From Zoroaster sp. YZ-2022 (Eukaryota > Echinodermata > Asteroidea > Forcipulatida > Zoroasteridae), in contig CM055831.1 in NCBI GenBank assembly GCA_029582265.1, forward strand, positions 25,062,682 through 25,126,681: 64,000 nt of DNA. Direction: 5' to 3'. The position numbers and the translations under genes were made by a program. Under the pieces are notes generated by a model. That model was not told the origin of the DNA and ran no database searches. It saw only the letters and a program-made list of their open reading frames with translations. Below are positions 1 to 11,167 of the stretch, one piece after another (positions within the stretch are counted from its first letter, which is position 1; the number at the start of each line of letters is the position of its first letter).

Positions 1-76
1 AATATTCAAAGAAATGCAGCTTTTTAATTGAATTTGTTTTTGTCTTATTGGAGATTCCATCATTATCAAACACCCC

Positions 77-417
77 CTAAATATAAAGTAAGGATTTATT
101 TTATAAAGTAAGGAATTCTTTTATAAAGTAAGGAATTCTTTTATAAAGTAAGGATTTCTTTTATAAAGTAAGGATTTCTTTTATAAAGTAAGGATTTCTT
201 TTATAAAGTAAGGATTTCTTTTATAAAGTAAGGATTTCTTTTATAAAGTAAGGAATTCTTTTATAAAGTAAGGAATTCTTTTATAAAGTAAGGATTTCTT
301 TTATAAAGTAAGGAATTCTTTTATAAAGTATGGAATTCTTTTATAAAGTACTTTTATAAAATAAGGAATTCTTTTATAAAGTAAGGATTTCTTTTATAAA
401 GTAAGAATTTTCTTTTT
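77..417. repeat. 20-bp tandem repeat array
   Basis: About 16 head-to-tail copies of a 20-bp unit (TTATAAAGTAAGGATTTCTT). Copies alternate mainly between GGATTTC and GGAATTC versions, and the right end decays (a truncated unit near 350). It is AT-rich and carries no coding potential. Confidence 0.95.
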
Positions 418-602
418 TGTGAACCAGATTTGGTGTGCCTAGTCAGTATTGGACGTATTATTATGTTGATGAAATTCTGTTTGACTCAACATTTTACACA
501 TGATTAAACTTCTGTCGGTATATTTATCTTTGCCAAAATTTAGTTTATACAAATAGATTCTTGAACATAAATCACAACAACATAACACATTAAGTCACTT
601 AA
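418..602. other. unique-looking AT-rich spacer
   Basis: No gene, RNA gene or repeat boundary is recognisable between the 20-bp array and the TTAA-flanked element that follows. Confidence 0.5.
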
Positions 603-925
603 CCCTCCTACTGATAGACCATTTGAAACAATTCAAAATGTCCACTTTCAAAAATGCCCATTGGTTTTGTACACACATGGTGATACCATTTGAACAGTGT
701 TGGTAGCAGCTTTACTACCATTCAAATCCATTCAAATGCATAGAGGGTCCATTGATTCACCACTTAGAAGTATCCAAACAAGGTTTTGTATTAGCTAAAC
801 TACCATTCAAAACCATTTGGAGAAATCAATACTGTACACAGTTATTTCACCATTCAAAACCACAAAAGCGAATGGTTTCAAATGGTGCATCAACTTGTAT
901 GAAAAAGGTACCAAAAGTAGGAGGG
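603..925 (+). mobile_element. TTAA-flanked MITE, CCCTCCTA-end family, subtype A1
   Basis: A short element begins CCCTCCTACT and ends AGTAGGAGGG, with TTAA directly outside both ends (599-602 and 926-929). TTAA duplication with CCC/GGG ends is the signature of piggyBac-type transposition. The interior is rich in CATTTGAAAC/CATTCAAA motifs. A second, inverted copy lies at 50066-50382. There is no transposase, so it is non-autonomous. Confidence 0.8.
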
Positions 926-934
926 TTAACAAAT

Positions 935-1075
935 CGGGCAAAGGTTCATAATGTGGGTTCGAATCCCGCCCGAGTCGCCTGTGTAGTTTTTTTCACAGAC
1001 ACTCGGAAAGCACTGAGTATACAGTGCTATGCACACGTCGGTGTAGGGCAAAATTAAATCAATTGTTTATCTCCT
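935..1075 (+). mobile_element. SINE family 2, 5'-truncated
   Basis: A tRNA B-box-like GGGTTCGAATCCCGCC at about 956 is followed by the family body: TCGCCTGTG, CACAGACACTCGG, a palindromic CACTGAGTATACAGTG and GTGTAGGGCAAAATTAAATC. The most complete copy is at 53146-53335. The A-box half is missing here. Confidence 0.7.
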
Positions 1076-1690
1076 GATGCAAGAATTTCACCAACCTATG
1101 TGAAGTCCTTTAACCTTTTCATTACCAATTTGTTTCAACAGGATGTCCCACTGCTTACCGAATTGTTTGCCCAGTCATGCATGAATTCACACATTATTGC
1201 ACAACAGTATGCATCCATTTACAGCCACTTTTTCTAAACTCGTTTTTCATCATGAAGAATTTGTTGTAGAAAGATATATTCAATGAAATGATTGTTGCTT
1301 AGGAAATTCCCTTTCATATGATACCAAAATCATTGGCATTGCATACAAAATAATCAAGTTATTTATTTTACTTCCCCTGACTATTTCACAAACACAGAGC
1401 ATTTTGTACACGAGTGTATGGCATTCCATAGCACAAATGGCCATTGAAAGGATTGACTTGTATTATGTCTGATTTCTATAATAGCAACATGTAGGTTGGG
1501 CTATACTATTAGAAAGATAAGGAATCAGTCTTTCCAACCATATATAGCATGGGTATGGACTGCGAAGAATGAAAAAAATACAGCTGTTTTAAAAGCTGGT
1601 CATGATCTCCCAATTAAGTGCTGTGTGTGTGGTGACCTTGGTTGACTAAAGTCGCCAATGGTAAGCAACAGGGGGTATGTGTGTTGTGGA
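1076..1690. other. no recognisable feature
   Basis: AT-rich sequence with only short spurious open frames. Nothing can be supported. Confidence 0.5.
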
Positions 1691-1826
1691 CTAAAGTCGC
1701 CAATGGTAGTGAAAGAGTTAAAACACAGTACGGCAGAAGTCCAATCGATCCAGCAAATTTGGCTGCAATTGGACATCATTTCATTTCGCACAGAGACCAC
1801 AAACCGGAGACTTTTTTTTTTGACCT
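1690..1826. mobile_element. MITE family C fragment (right end)
   Basis: It matches the internal block GGCTGCAATTGGACATC and the terminal ACCGGAGACTTTTTTT of the family whose fuller copies are at 41746-42142 and 57020-57460. The left part is missing or diverged. Confidence 0.65.
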
Positions 1827-2129
1827 GATACAACTGTGAACCTACCTAACAGAAAGACATGAAACTGGTTGACCCTCATGCTTTTCATGGCAAGACCATT
1901 GCCGGCTGATGAGCTGTGGTATAGCTGTTGCCGCGTTGGTTGATCTGAAAACAATGATCCCTCCATCAGTTGTATAGACACAGCATCTTCTGTGACGCCA
2001 TCATGGCCAAAGGTGGCAGAAACAAGAATATTCTGTTGTCTCTTCTTCCCAAATGTTGTCCCTTCTTCTGTAAAATAAAAATAGAGTTCACATGTTAAGG
2101 ACTGATAAAGTACAATTTTTATATAAGGC

Positions 2130-2210
2130 AAAAAAAAAGGTCTCTAGTCTCCAGGTCATCAGTCAGCTTCAAAATTGGTATGGTGATGCATTTTTCATTT
2201 TTATTTTGGC
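2130..2210. mobile_element. MITE family C fragment (left end), interrupted
   Basis: A left-end-like AAAAAGGTCTCTAGTCTCCAGG plus the following GTCAGCTTCAAAAT block of family C is cut off exactly where the TTAA element at 2211 begins. Confidence 0.5.
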
Positions 2211-2214
2211 TTAA

Positions 2215-2856
2215 CCCTCTTACTACTACAAGGGTCAAAATCAGTCAAAATTTCAAAGTTCATGCCAGTGTATATCTACAGCACGTACAGGTCAAACACT
2301 GTCAAACCTAATGTGTAGCAAGTACATCAATCAGTCAAAAACAGTCGACTGTTTTTGACTGGTAGTGGTAAAAGCATTATCATGCAATGTTGAAGGTGGA
2401 CAATATGAGTTGACCATTTTCGACTGGTAAAGGCACTTTGGTCAAAATGAGGTGACTGTTTTTAATTGGTACATGTAATGTGGATGGTGGTAAAAATGAG
2501 TCAGCGTTTTGGACTGATACAAGCACTATGGTCAAAATAAATTAATTTATCAGTCAAAACAAGTCATTGACTCCAAGCCTAAGTGGCCCTGCATTGATTT
2601 ATCAGTCAAAAACTGGCAGCCTTCAGCAGCCCTATCATTGTTTGTTCAGTCAAAACAAGTCAGTGATCCCCTGAAGCTGATAATGATCTTATCAGTCATC
2701 AGCAGTCATAGCACAGTGTGTGGCAGTTACCCAAATGGTCAAAACAAGTCACCAGTGCCTATGTGTGCACAGTTGATTCAAAAGTCAAAAATGGTCAATT
2801 GACTGATTTTGACCACTATAGCAACTTCCCACTAAAGTGCACCTAGAGTAGGAGGG
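2215..2856 (+). mobile_element. TTAA-flanked MITE, CCCTCCTA-end family, subtype A2
   Basis: TTAA at 2211-2214 and 2857-2860 bracket ends CCCTCTTAC and GTAGGAGGG. The interior is built from many copies of the pentamer-like GTCAAAA / TCAGTCAAAA in both orientations. Related elements lie at 17762-18789, 21533-21829, 31551-31854 and 54464-54704. Confidence 0.8.
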
Positions 2857-2939
2857 TTAATTGGCAAAACCATCAAAATCAGTAGAATGCCAGAATGGTA
2901 TTTCAAATCCCACTAGAGTGTATTTTTATTTTTCCTGCC

Positions 2940-3378
2940 CCATATTTTACTTGACCTAACTCCCTAGGCCCATTTGCTTACACATAACCTGAATCCTTCC
3001 TAACTCCCTAGGCCCATTTGCTTACACATAACCTGAATCCTTCCTAACTCCCTAGGCCCATTTGCTTACACATAACCTGAATCCTTCCTAACTCCCTAGG
3101 CCCATTTGCTTACACATAACCTGAATCCTTCCTAACTCCCTAGGCCCATTTGCTTAGACATAACCTGCATCCTTCCTAACTCCCTAGGCCCATTTGCTCA
3201 CACATAACCTGAATCCTCCAAAATCCTTCAGTAGTAAAGCAAGCACATGACATGTATGCACACATGTGTTTCTAATCTGTGACACATGTACATAGCCAGG
3301 GACCCTCCCTGCATGCATGGAGCAATAAACAGTGTCCACTGACCCAAGCACTGACCTTGCAATCACTACAACAAACAT
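2940..3378 (-). mobile_element. Element J with a small 44-bp minisatellite
   Basis: Five to six copies of a 44-bp unit (core CTCCCTAGGCCCATTTGCTT) run from about 2960 to 3210. They are followed by the conserved flank CAAAATCCTTCAGTAG ... ACCCAAGCACTGACC. The same array-plus-flank pairing occurs inverted at 7875-8285 and 28796-29232, and in this orientation at 37917-40644, so the minisatellite is part of a mobile element. Confidence 0.8.
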
Positions 3379-4817
3379 GGAAATAAAGTCCGAAAACCAT
3401 CATAAAAGTGGATTTTAAAGATTTATATCGTTCTTTTTAGTTAAAATATCGTCAGAGTGATTATATGGTGATTTCAAACGAAGTTATGCTAGGCCTACCG
3501 TGAAGAGCTAAGAAAAAATCACGATGCAGCGCCACTCATGTTCCCACTACTTGCGATCGTGGTCTTTAATTCGTTACCTACACAACTTCCCTGCAGAACT
3601 TGTAAAAGTAGTTCATATATTGTGTCCAATGTTGCTAATGTTCAATACATACATTTTTTCACGTCTTTAAAAAATCCGCGTATTGAGACAATAATATCGT
3701 ATATCGGCGATATCATGCCGTCGATAATCGACTATGAACAAAATTCAATGTCGTCACCCCTACTGTATGATACGTAAAAACTGTATGGAAAATTATTTTA
3801 TAACTTTTGAATTTAGATTGTCATTTTGGGTTGCCTTCGTCCAACAAATTTCCAGTGCCCCCAGTTGCCACCCCCCACGAAAAATCCTGATAGTGCCCCC
3901 CAAAAAAGAAAAGAAAAAGAAAAGGGAAAAGCCCATACCCCCTGTGCTCCCCCACTGAAAAGCAATGCCCACTATGCCCCCCTGACTATAAAACTGGCTA
4001 CGCCGCTGGTGTGCCCTGTCTAATTAGGTAGTTGTGTAATGTCACCAGTTTCGCAAATTAACTTATAATCCTAGTTAAAAAGTCAGTCGTGACTGAGAAA
4101 ACAAAAGCTCATGGAAACTAATTCTGAGTGAACTTACCCGCATTATACACATTCAACAGACAGATGTAAACGTATAAAGACGTAAATGTTCAAATGCAAC
4201 GGCAAGGTACAATTTTGTTTGACATGTGGTCGTATATACCGCCCTCTTGCGGGATTTTTTCTTAACAGTGTGGGTGTATACCGCCCTCTCACGGGATAAA
4301 TTGTTTTGACATACAGTGTATACCGGAAGCTCCCCGGCCCCCCTAGACTGGTCCCCTGTGCTATATCCTTGACTAGGATCTAGACAGGCTCCAGGCGTAC
4401 TAGGCTTGGGCGGTTCCACAATTTCTGGAGCCGGTTCGGTTCCAAAAAAAAAAAAAATCAGTTCCAAGTCGGAACCAGTTCCAAGAGATTCAAAGGAAAA
4501 CATAAGGATTAAATAAAATAATAAAACATACGGTCTATTCAAACTTCGTTGCACCCTGATACCATGGAGGGTTTCCTTCCTCCATCATGCTGATACGAAG
4601 GAGTTTCAATTTTCAACCGCAAATGCATAAACATAAACATAAACACATGCATGCAGTGATGATAATTTTGTTTAATTTAAAATATGTTTCAGAAACTTTA
4701 AGGAAACTTTATGGAAACGTTAAGTTAAGTTAGACTTGGAGATTTGTTTCCATTATCCTACCGTTAGCAAGCACTTTACAAACCGTGTTGTACATACCAT
4801 GGCATCGCACATATGCT
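3379..4817. other. repeat-derived intergenic DNA, no gene
   Basis: Contains a fragment of MITE family I near 3383-3430 (GTCCGAAAACCATCATAAAA) and a low-complexity A-rich stretch at 3900-3940. The rest is not assignable. Short open frames here lack any recognisable motif. Confidence 0.5.
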
Positions 4818-5268
4818 TCAGGGGTTGGAGCAATTAAGCAATTATACCACCCCCTATACACAAGGTACCGTACTACCGTCCATGCCTATTGAAAGTACAT
4901 TAAGAACACTAGCAACATGACTAACTTCATATTACGGGGCCACCTTGATCATTCCACTTCTCAAGACACGTGCTGTCAACATTTTTAACAACATCTCCAT
5001 GACCAAAGTATCACGTAACGGGGCCAATTTATAAACAGGGGTTGAAGCAATTAAGCAATTGTACCACCCCCTCTACACAAGGTACGTACCATCCATGCCG
5101 TATTGAAAGTACATAAAGAACACGAGCAACATGACTGTTAACTTCGTCACAAGTTTATCCATATTACGGGGCAACTTGATCACTCCACTTCTCAAGACAC
5201 GTGCTGTCAACATTTTTAACATCATCGCCATAAACAAAGTATCCATGTTATGGGGCCAATTTATAAAC
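4818..5268. repeat. tandem duplication of a ~220-bp segment
   Basis: 4818-5035 and 5037-5268 repeat the same order of blocks: GGGGTTGRAGCAATTAAGCA, TACACAAGGTAC, CTTCTCAAGACACGTGCTGT, and GGGGCCAATTTATAAAC. The second copy has an extra stretch near 5145. The copies differ by scattered substitutions. Confidence 0.85.
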
Positions 5269-5394
5269 GACTCAGTGACACCGTGGTGACACACAATGCA
5301 TACTACTAATTTTTACTACTAATGGACAGTCACTGCGGTTTGCATCAGTTGTGTGTTTGCTGCAGTTTAGAGTTGTTGGTCGCTCATCATTTAT

Positions 5395-5520
5395 TTCATG
5401 AAAAATCAGGCATTTTTGGTATACGATGATTTCCTCAGTCATATCATTCTGATCTTGTCACCTTTCCCATTAGTGACCAACACGGTCATTGTACATGCAC
5501 AGTGGCAAATTCACTGTAAA
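5395..5520. mobile_element. MITE family I fragment
   Basis: Matches an internal segment of the element at 62235-62692 in inverse orientation (TGAAAAATCAGGCATTTTTG, GGTATACGATGATTTCCTCA, CGGTCATTGTACATGC). Confidence 0.7.
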
Positions 5521-5726
5521 ACGGTGATTAGAATTTAAACACATTTCTAAACACTTATTGTACCCACTTTTTCCACATATTTAGCAAATATAAACGCGTT
5601 TAAGAATGCATTTAAATGATAAACAGCCATCCTCTGTACATTTCACAAAGCTAGGATAAATTATAAAAATAAAACTACCGATCAGGACCTACTAATCAGA
5701 ATACATTTAAATTATATAACAGAAAA

Positions 5727-5803
5727 CCACTAGTTGGATTTGAACCTAAGACCTACTGGCCTAGAGTTAAACGCCCTTCCACTGTACCACTTGGTCTACA
5801 CGA
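5727..5803 (-). mobile_element. tRNA-like SINE head or tRNA pseudogene
   Basis: On the minus strand there is a box-A-like TGGTACAGTGGAAGGGC and a box-B GGTTCAAATCC at near-tRNA spacing. The acceptor and D-stem pairing is imperfect, so a functional tRNA is unlikely. Confidence 0.4.
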
Positions 5804-6565
5804 AATTTGAGTTTAGTAATAGCCAATCAATGGTGATTTCAACCAAGAAAGATTATTCCATACGAGTTTGATGATAGCCGATTTTCATGAATCTTCTTAG
5901 GGATGTTGAGTTCAACACTAGATCTTTGAGATGAGGTCATAACAAATGTCCGTAGGTCACCATTGGGGGCGCTTTACCCACTGTAATACAGCACTCTCAA
6001 ATTGGCCCTGGGGCTGAAAACGCAGTTTAATACTCTAAACTTAATTAGGGGTACCGGAGGGCCAAAGTCACGGTACAGGCAAGCCTTGGAGAAGCCCAGC
6101 TACCTGGCTCCCTAATCTGTCTTTTGTGACTCCTAATCCTGTAACAATACAGTACCTGCGAATCAACATAACGTGGGCTTTTGTAGGGCCTAGCCTAGCT
6201 CATTATACTGGCTACAGTTGTGAACAAAAGACAGCTGAGGTATCAGTCCAGTCTGTGTTAACAATGACAGCTCTTTGAAATCTATTTATAGTGAAGGGTC
6301 TTTTGCGCTCAACTAGGGTATTTATACAGGCCAGTAGGCCTGGGAAAGTCTGTGCTTTGCTGGGCTTCTCAAAGGCTTGGCTGTACCATGACTTTGGCCT
6401 TCCTCCCTTATATACAATTGATCTATGCCTTTTTATTCACACAGGTACTTGATTTATATAAACATGTTTTATATAAAACTTATAACACCACGTTTTGGTA
6501 TATCCATGATGATCACTAACCCATAACTTTCCAACAAACCACACATAAGCCTACCCACAGCCTTA

Positions 6566-7318
6566 CAACGGCGGATCTAGGCCCAAAGTTTAGGGGGGCC
6601 AAATGCTCAGTGGAGGGGCGTATTTGCGAGCGCAAAACGTTTCTGGTGGGGTTTGTTTGTTTTGTGGGTCTAGACGACAATACTTGATTTAGTATGAAAT
6701 TTCAGTGATAAGCTTTGGATTTGAACCCACAACCTTGTGATTGTAGGCTAGGTCCTGCGGTCTAACCACTTGACTAATGCAGGGTTTCCGGAAATGCTTA
6801 GCTTCTGGTTGCTCTGAGCGGACAAATATTATTCATAATCTACACAGTGCTGCAAAAACAGCCCACTGTATTTTACGTTGATACTTACTGCTCATATGAC
6901 GATGGAAGACGAATCTTTCAAGTCACTGCTCCTGCTCGTACTCACAAGATTGAAATGCGTTTTATGCACGCGATGTTCGCGCCAAGTCTAAACGTAGGCC
7001 TACATTGCGGACGTTGCATGGCTCACCTAATATCCAGGAAACCCCACACAACCAGTCGCGTGTGCATAAGCCATGCATACAATCACCGTGTACGCCTCGT
7101 CTAATGCAGCTTGGCTTAACTGCACAAACTACCATTGCAAATTTTGTGGCAATGTTGGATCGTGAGTAGGATTATGAACACATTCATGTAGCCAATCAGT
7201 GTGTTGTAATTTGCATACTTTAACAAAAGCTGAACGTATAAGCAAGACTTAGCTGCACAAGGAGGGGGCGTAAAGTTGTGGGGTTTTGTTTTGTCTCTCT
7301 TTTTCCCCCTTTTTTTTC

Positions 7319-7351
<33 letters not shown>

Positions 7352-7423
7352 GGGGGGGGGGGGGGCGTACAGCTTCGGTTTTTTTTTGGGGGGGGGGCCA
7401 TGGCCCCCCTGGATCCGCCGTTG
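6566..7423. mobile_element. hAT-type non-autonomous transposon with 8-bp TSD
   Basis: The ends are CAACGGCGGATCTAGG and, inverted, CAACGGCGGATCCAGG. Identical 8-bp direct repeats CAGCCTTA lie directly outside (6558-6565 and 7424-7431), the target duplication expected of hAT transposition. The interior holds a tRNA-like block (about 6712-6790), a T-run and G-runs, and no transposase frame. A related end occurs near 60745. Confidence 0.85.
6712..6790 (-). mobile_element. tRNA-like block inside the hAT element
   Basis: The minus strand carries CAAGTGGTTAGACCGCAGG (A-box-like) and GTTGTGGGTTCAAATCC (B-box). It is probably a SINE head captured inside the hAT-type element. Confidence 0.4.
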
Positions 7424-7554
7424 CAGCCTTATCGAGTAAGTTGTTCTAACAATTACAAAACAAAAGATTTCTAAATAATGAAAACAATATCACATTGTAC
7501 TTTCCTTGAAATTAATGACCCAAGTATGAATACCATCATACAGTGATTATTTAC

Positions 7555-7612
7555 AAACTAGGTTTATAGCGCTCCCTAACCTTCCCAAATCCTCCCCAAT
7601 TCTCTTTGCTAA
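7555..7612 (+). mobile_element. Element J, left part, split by a SINE
   Basis: CTAACCTTCCCAAATCCTCC and CTTTGCTAAAGTGAAGGAT match the array-distal end of element J. The match stops where a SINE begins and resumes at about 7876. Confidence 0.7.
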
Positions 7613-7875
7613 AGTGAAGGATTTGAAAGGACACTTAATCATAATTGCTTCTCTCCACCCAGGGGTTAAATGGGTACCTGTGAAGGCAGAGTTGGTTTGC
7701 TCTATATGCGCTAGAAATGGCAGCAATTGAGCTGTATACTCTCCAGGGAGCTGAGATGGTTTCAGGAATGATTTATGAGCCTTATGAGCAGGGATAATAA
7801 TATAATGCGCCTTGAGCACCACTTAGTTGGTGGATACGTGCGCTATATAAATCCACACATTATTATTATTATTAC
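7613..7875 (+). mobile_element. SINE family 1, 5'-truncated, inserted in element J
   Basis: Carries the family body: GCTTCTCTCCACCCAGGGGT, GGGTACCTGTGA, GCAGCAATTGAGCTGTATAC, GAGATGGTTTCAGGAATGA and GCGCTATATAAATCCACA. It ends in (ATT)n. The tRNA-like head is missing. Confidence 0.85.
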
Positions 7876-8285
7876 ATGCTACATGCTAAAGTGAAGGATT
7901 TTGGAGTATTGAGGTTATTATGCATACTTGCCTTTCCATGGTACATACATCCATGTTTGTTGTAGTGATTGCAAGGTCAGTGGACACTGTTTATTGCTCC
8001 ATGCATGCAGGGAGGGTCCCTGGCCATATACATGTATCACAGATTAGAAACATGTGTGCTTACATGTCATGTGCTTAATTGCTTTACTACTGAAGGATTT
8101 TGGAGGATTCAGGTTGTGTGTAAACAAATGGGCCTAGGGAGTTAGGAAGGATTCAGGTTATGTGTAAGCAAATGGGCCTAGGGAGTTAGGAAGGATTCAG
8201 GTTGTGTGTAAGCAAATGGGCCTAGGGAGTTAGGAAGGATTCAGGTTATGTGTAAGCAAATGGGCCTAGGGAGTTAGAAAGCATT
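7876..8285 (+). mobile_element. Element J, right part with four 44-bp units
   Basis: Resumes the J sequence (GTGAAGGATTTTGGAG ... GGAGGGTCCCTGGCCA). About four inverted copies of the 44-bp unit follow (core AAGCAAATGGGCCTAGGGAG). Confidence 0.85.
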
Positions 8286-8933
8286 GTACACATTGTATAA
8301 AAATACAAACAATTGAAGAGAATTTCTTTTAAAGCTGCCAGCTTTTTTAAAGTTGAGATTATTGAAAGCGGATTAATCATCCCTTTTACATGTACAATTG
8401 ATCATCTAAAACTTTGTCCGTCCACAACTCAAATCTGACATAAATTATTTTCGCTGATTTAAAAAAAAATGTAAATAAACTGATTTTCATCAAAAGTAAG
8501 TATACTCATAAAGGCAGTTTTGCCAACATAATCAATAAGTTTTGGACTCTTGCTGACAATTTTGTTTTCATTTGTAATCTTCTATTTTCTGTATAAAATT
8601 TAAATAAATAAATTTGTTGAAGAGGATTCTGTACCATCAATCTGGAAAAATAATAAAAATATAATACTGCTAAGTTGTTCATAATGGTTGTTTTTTTAAT
8701 TCTGAAATTAAGAAAAACAAAATAATTAATCATTTGTTACAACAATGTCCAAATAAGAAAATATTTACAATTTCCTGCATCTTGCGCCACTTCCTGCGAG
8801 TGTACTACTGATTTCTACATTTTAGCTGTAATTAAAAGACGAGCATTTTCTACAAAACGTTTCAAGCACACTAACACAATAAATTCACTGTAATCATGAA
8901 TTCACATAAAGTTACATGTACAGTAACCAGTTT
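8286..8933. other. AT-rich DNA, nothing recognised
   Basis: No splice-supported exon, RNA gene or repeat boundary is visible. The open frames are short and compositionally random. Confidence 0.5.
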
Positions 8934-9154
8934 TAAAGGGACCGTATCATCATGATCTGAGCAGACTTTTGACAGGGCACAGAATCGATGCCCTAGTTTA
9001 AAATGAAGATATCCTGATTGAAAATTACTGGCTCATTTATGCAGCAGCAATGGTAATATGACATTATCATATAGGGTATTATGGCAGTCACTGAGTTAAT
9101 CTAAAACTAGCATTTCGATTCCATGCCCTGTTGATTGTGATCCTGCCCCGTTAA
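8934..9154. mobile_element. MITE family B copy (diverged)
   Basis: Terminal AAAGGGACCGTATCATCATG and internal GAAAATTACTGGCTCATTTA, CAGCAGCAATGGTAATATGA and CTAAAACTAGCAT match the roughly 210-bp family B. This is one of about ten copies in the window. Confidence 0.8.
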
Positions 9155-9299
9155 CAGAGGGGGTGGGGGATTAAGATTTAATTTGGTTTTATTTTTAATT
9201 AAGACACTTCATAAAGTGAGAAAAACACTTTAAAAGGTGATAATTTTGACACTTTAAAAAAGTCACACCAGGCTTATGGTCCACAAAATCTAAATTTAA

Positions 9300-9654
9300 T
9301 CCTAGGTTTAACAATCAAAGACACAACATTTGTATGTAACTCCCAACCCATTGACTTTGTGCAGTGCACTCAAATAAATGCAAGGACATGTGGCTATGGT
9401 AGGAGGTCAAACCAAAACGACTCGACTGTATACGAGTCTGCTGCTAACTTATGCAGTACATACACAGCTCTGTGTGACTCTGCATATAACTTATGTAGGA
9501 CATACACAAGTGTGGTTGACTTTGCCACTAACTCCAGCACTCTTAGAGAAAAATACACATGTGTGAACAATTGGCAATGCAACCAAAAATACTCAAGTGA
9601 CTGTCTGTGGGTGCGGTGCTTACTGGGCCAAATTTCAGCCTGGGCATAGGAGGG
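9300..9654 (+). mobile_element. TTAA-flanked MITE, subtype A3, copy 1
   Basis: TTAA at 9296-9299 and 9655-9658 bracket a unit starting TCCTAGGTTTAACAATC and ending GGCATAGGAGGG. A close copy is at 10138-10472. The open frame inside both copies reflects the shared repeat, not a gene. Confidence 0.8.
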
Positions 9655-10137
9655 TTAAGCAGTTACTTCACTAAGCTCTGTGAGTAACAATTTGGGAGCT
9701 TTCATAACTTAGAAAGAAAAAAAAATAGAACAAGCTCTTTAGAAGGAAAACACACAGCAATACAATTCAAGTTGGTTCATCAGCCAGAACCACTCCATTT
9801 CAAACTTATTCAACAAAACATTTACGTACTATTACTATTAGTAAATGTCATAATTTAGTTCCTTAACTCTAACCCCTTAGGTGTTCTGGCTAGGAAGGAA
9901 CCTTCCTGAATCCTCCAAAATCCATCAGTTGATAAATATGTATGGTAACATTCAATTAAACCACATAATTCATATTATACTTGTTGCCATGGAAACACAC
10001 CAATTTTCATTTTAACAAAAACAGCAGAATTTCTTTCCACAAAATTTGGGTTTGATGAACTTAAATGAACTTAATACATGTTTACTTATGAATGTGTTCA
10101 ATGTACATGAATATAACCATTATTTAAAGCTCATTAA

Positions 10138-10472
10138 CCCTCCTATAGGTTTAACAATCAAAGACACTCAAAATTTGTATGTCACTCCAACCCATTGACT
10201 TTGTGCAGTGCACTCAAATAAATGCAAGGACATGTGGCTCTGGTAGGAGGTCAAACCAAAACCACTCGACTGTAACTTATGCAGTACATACACAGCTCTG
10301 TGTGACTCTGCATATAACTTGTAAGACATACACAAGTGTGTTTGACTTTGCCACTATCTCCAGCACTCTTATACACATGTGTGAACAATTGGCAATGCAA
10401 CCAAAAATACTCAAGTGACTGTCTGTGGGTGCAGTGCTTACTGGGCCAAATTTCAGCCTGGGCATAGGAGGG
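10138..10472 (+). mobile_element. TTAA-flanked MITE, subtype A3, copy 2
   Basis: TTAA at 10134-10137 and 10473-10476. The left end CCCTCCTATAGG is intact and the right end is CATAGGAGGG. Relative to copy 1 it has small deletions near 10270 and 10370. Confidence 0.85.
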
Positions 10473-10476
10473 TTAA

Positions 10477-11167
10477 TTACAATCACTTGCTTTTATGTTG
10501 CTATGGCAACTAATACATGCATATGTACAGAGTACTTATCTGTCAGGAAAGACTATTTGTCAACGAAACGGTTAACTTACATGTACTTTTAATCAATAAA
10601 GGCATTACATTATTACATGTATATGGAGAAGTAAATTGTCTTCATTTTCATAAAAAAACATAATATTATACACAATTTACATTATATACAAATACATATT
10701 TGTACGGTATTACTGTTGCCATGGAAAAGTACAAATGCTTGTCAGAAATGAAATTAAGTTTTGTGTACACAAAATACCAAAGGTTGAGGAAATTCAAAAA
10801 TTTCAAAGAGCATCAACAATTTTTATGTACTCATCCTGTATGTATTTTTCATTCAAAACAATTATTTATTGTATTGTTGCCATAGATACGCTTAGATACA
10901 TGTACTGTATCCCTGTTACTAAGACAATTTTTGATTCCAATTAAAGTGAATGATGGAAATTTTCTTATTAATAACATGGCATAAAAAATCCAGTCAGCAT
11001 TAGAAAATTCAAATAATAAAAAAGCAGTGTGTCTCAATGTTGTCATGGAAACATCTATCTAGTAGGCAGCAGTTAGTTTCCACACCATGAGACGGGTAAA
11101 AAATTTAATGCCATGGATAGTTGAAAACATAACTTGATTCAGGTGACACTTTCCATATTAGCCTAAT
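10477..11167. other. probable 3' flank of the coiled-coil gene
   Basis: AT-rich with no recognised repeat. A minus-strand AATAAA (10870-10865) could be a poly(A) signal for the gene that stops at 11168. Another AATAAA overlaps its stop codon (11172-11167). This is inference only. Confidence 0.35.

Noticed and set aside
4153..4554. 133-codon minus-strand frame with a hydrophobic N-terminus
   Set aside because: It crosses an A-run and low-complexity sequence. The hydrophobic stretch follows from AT-rich DNA and no family is recognised.
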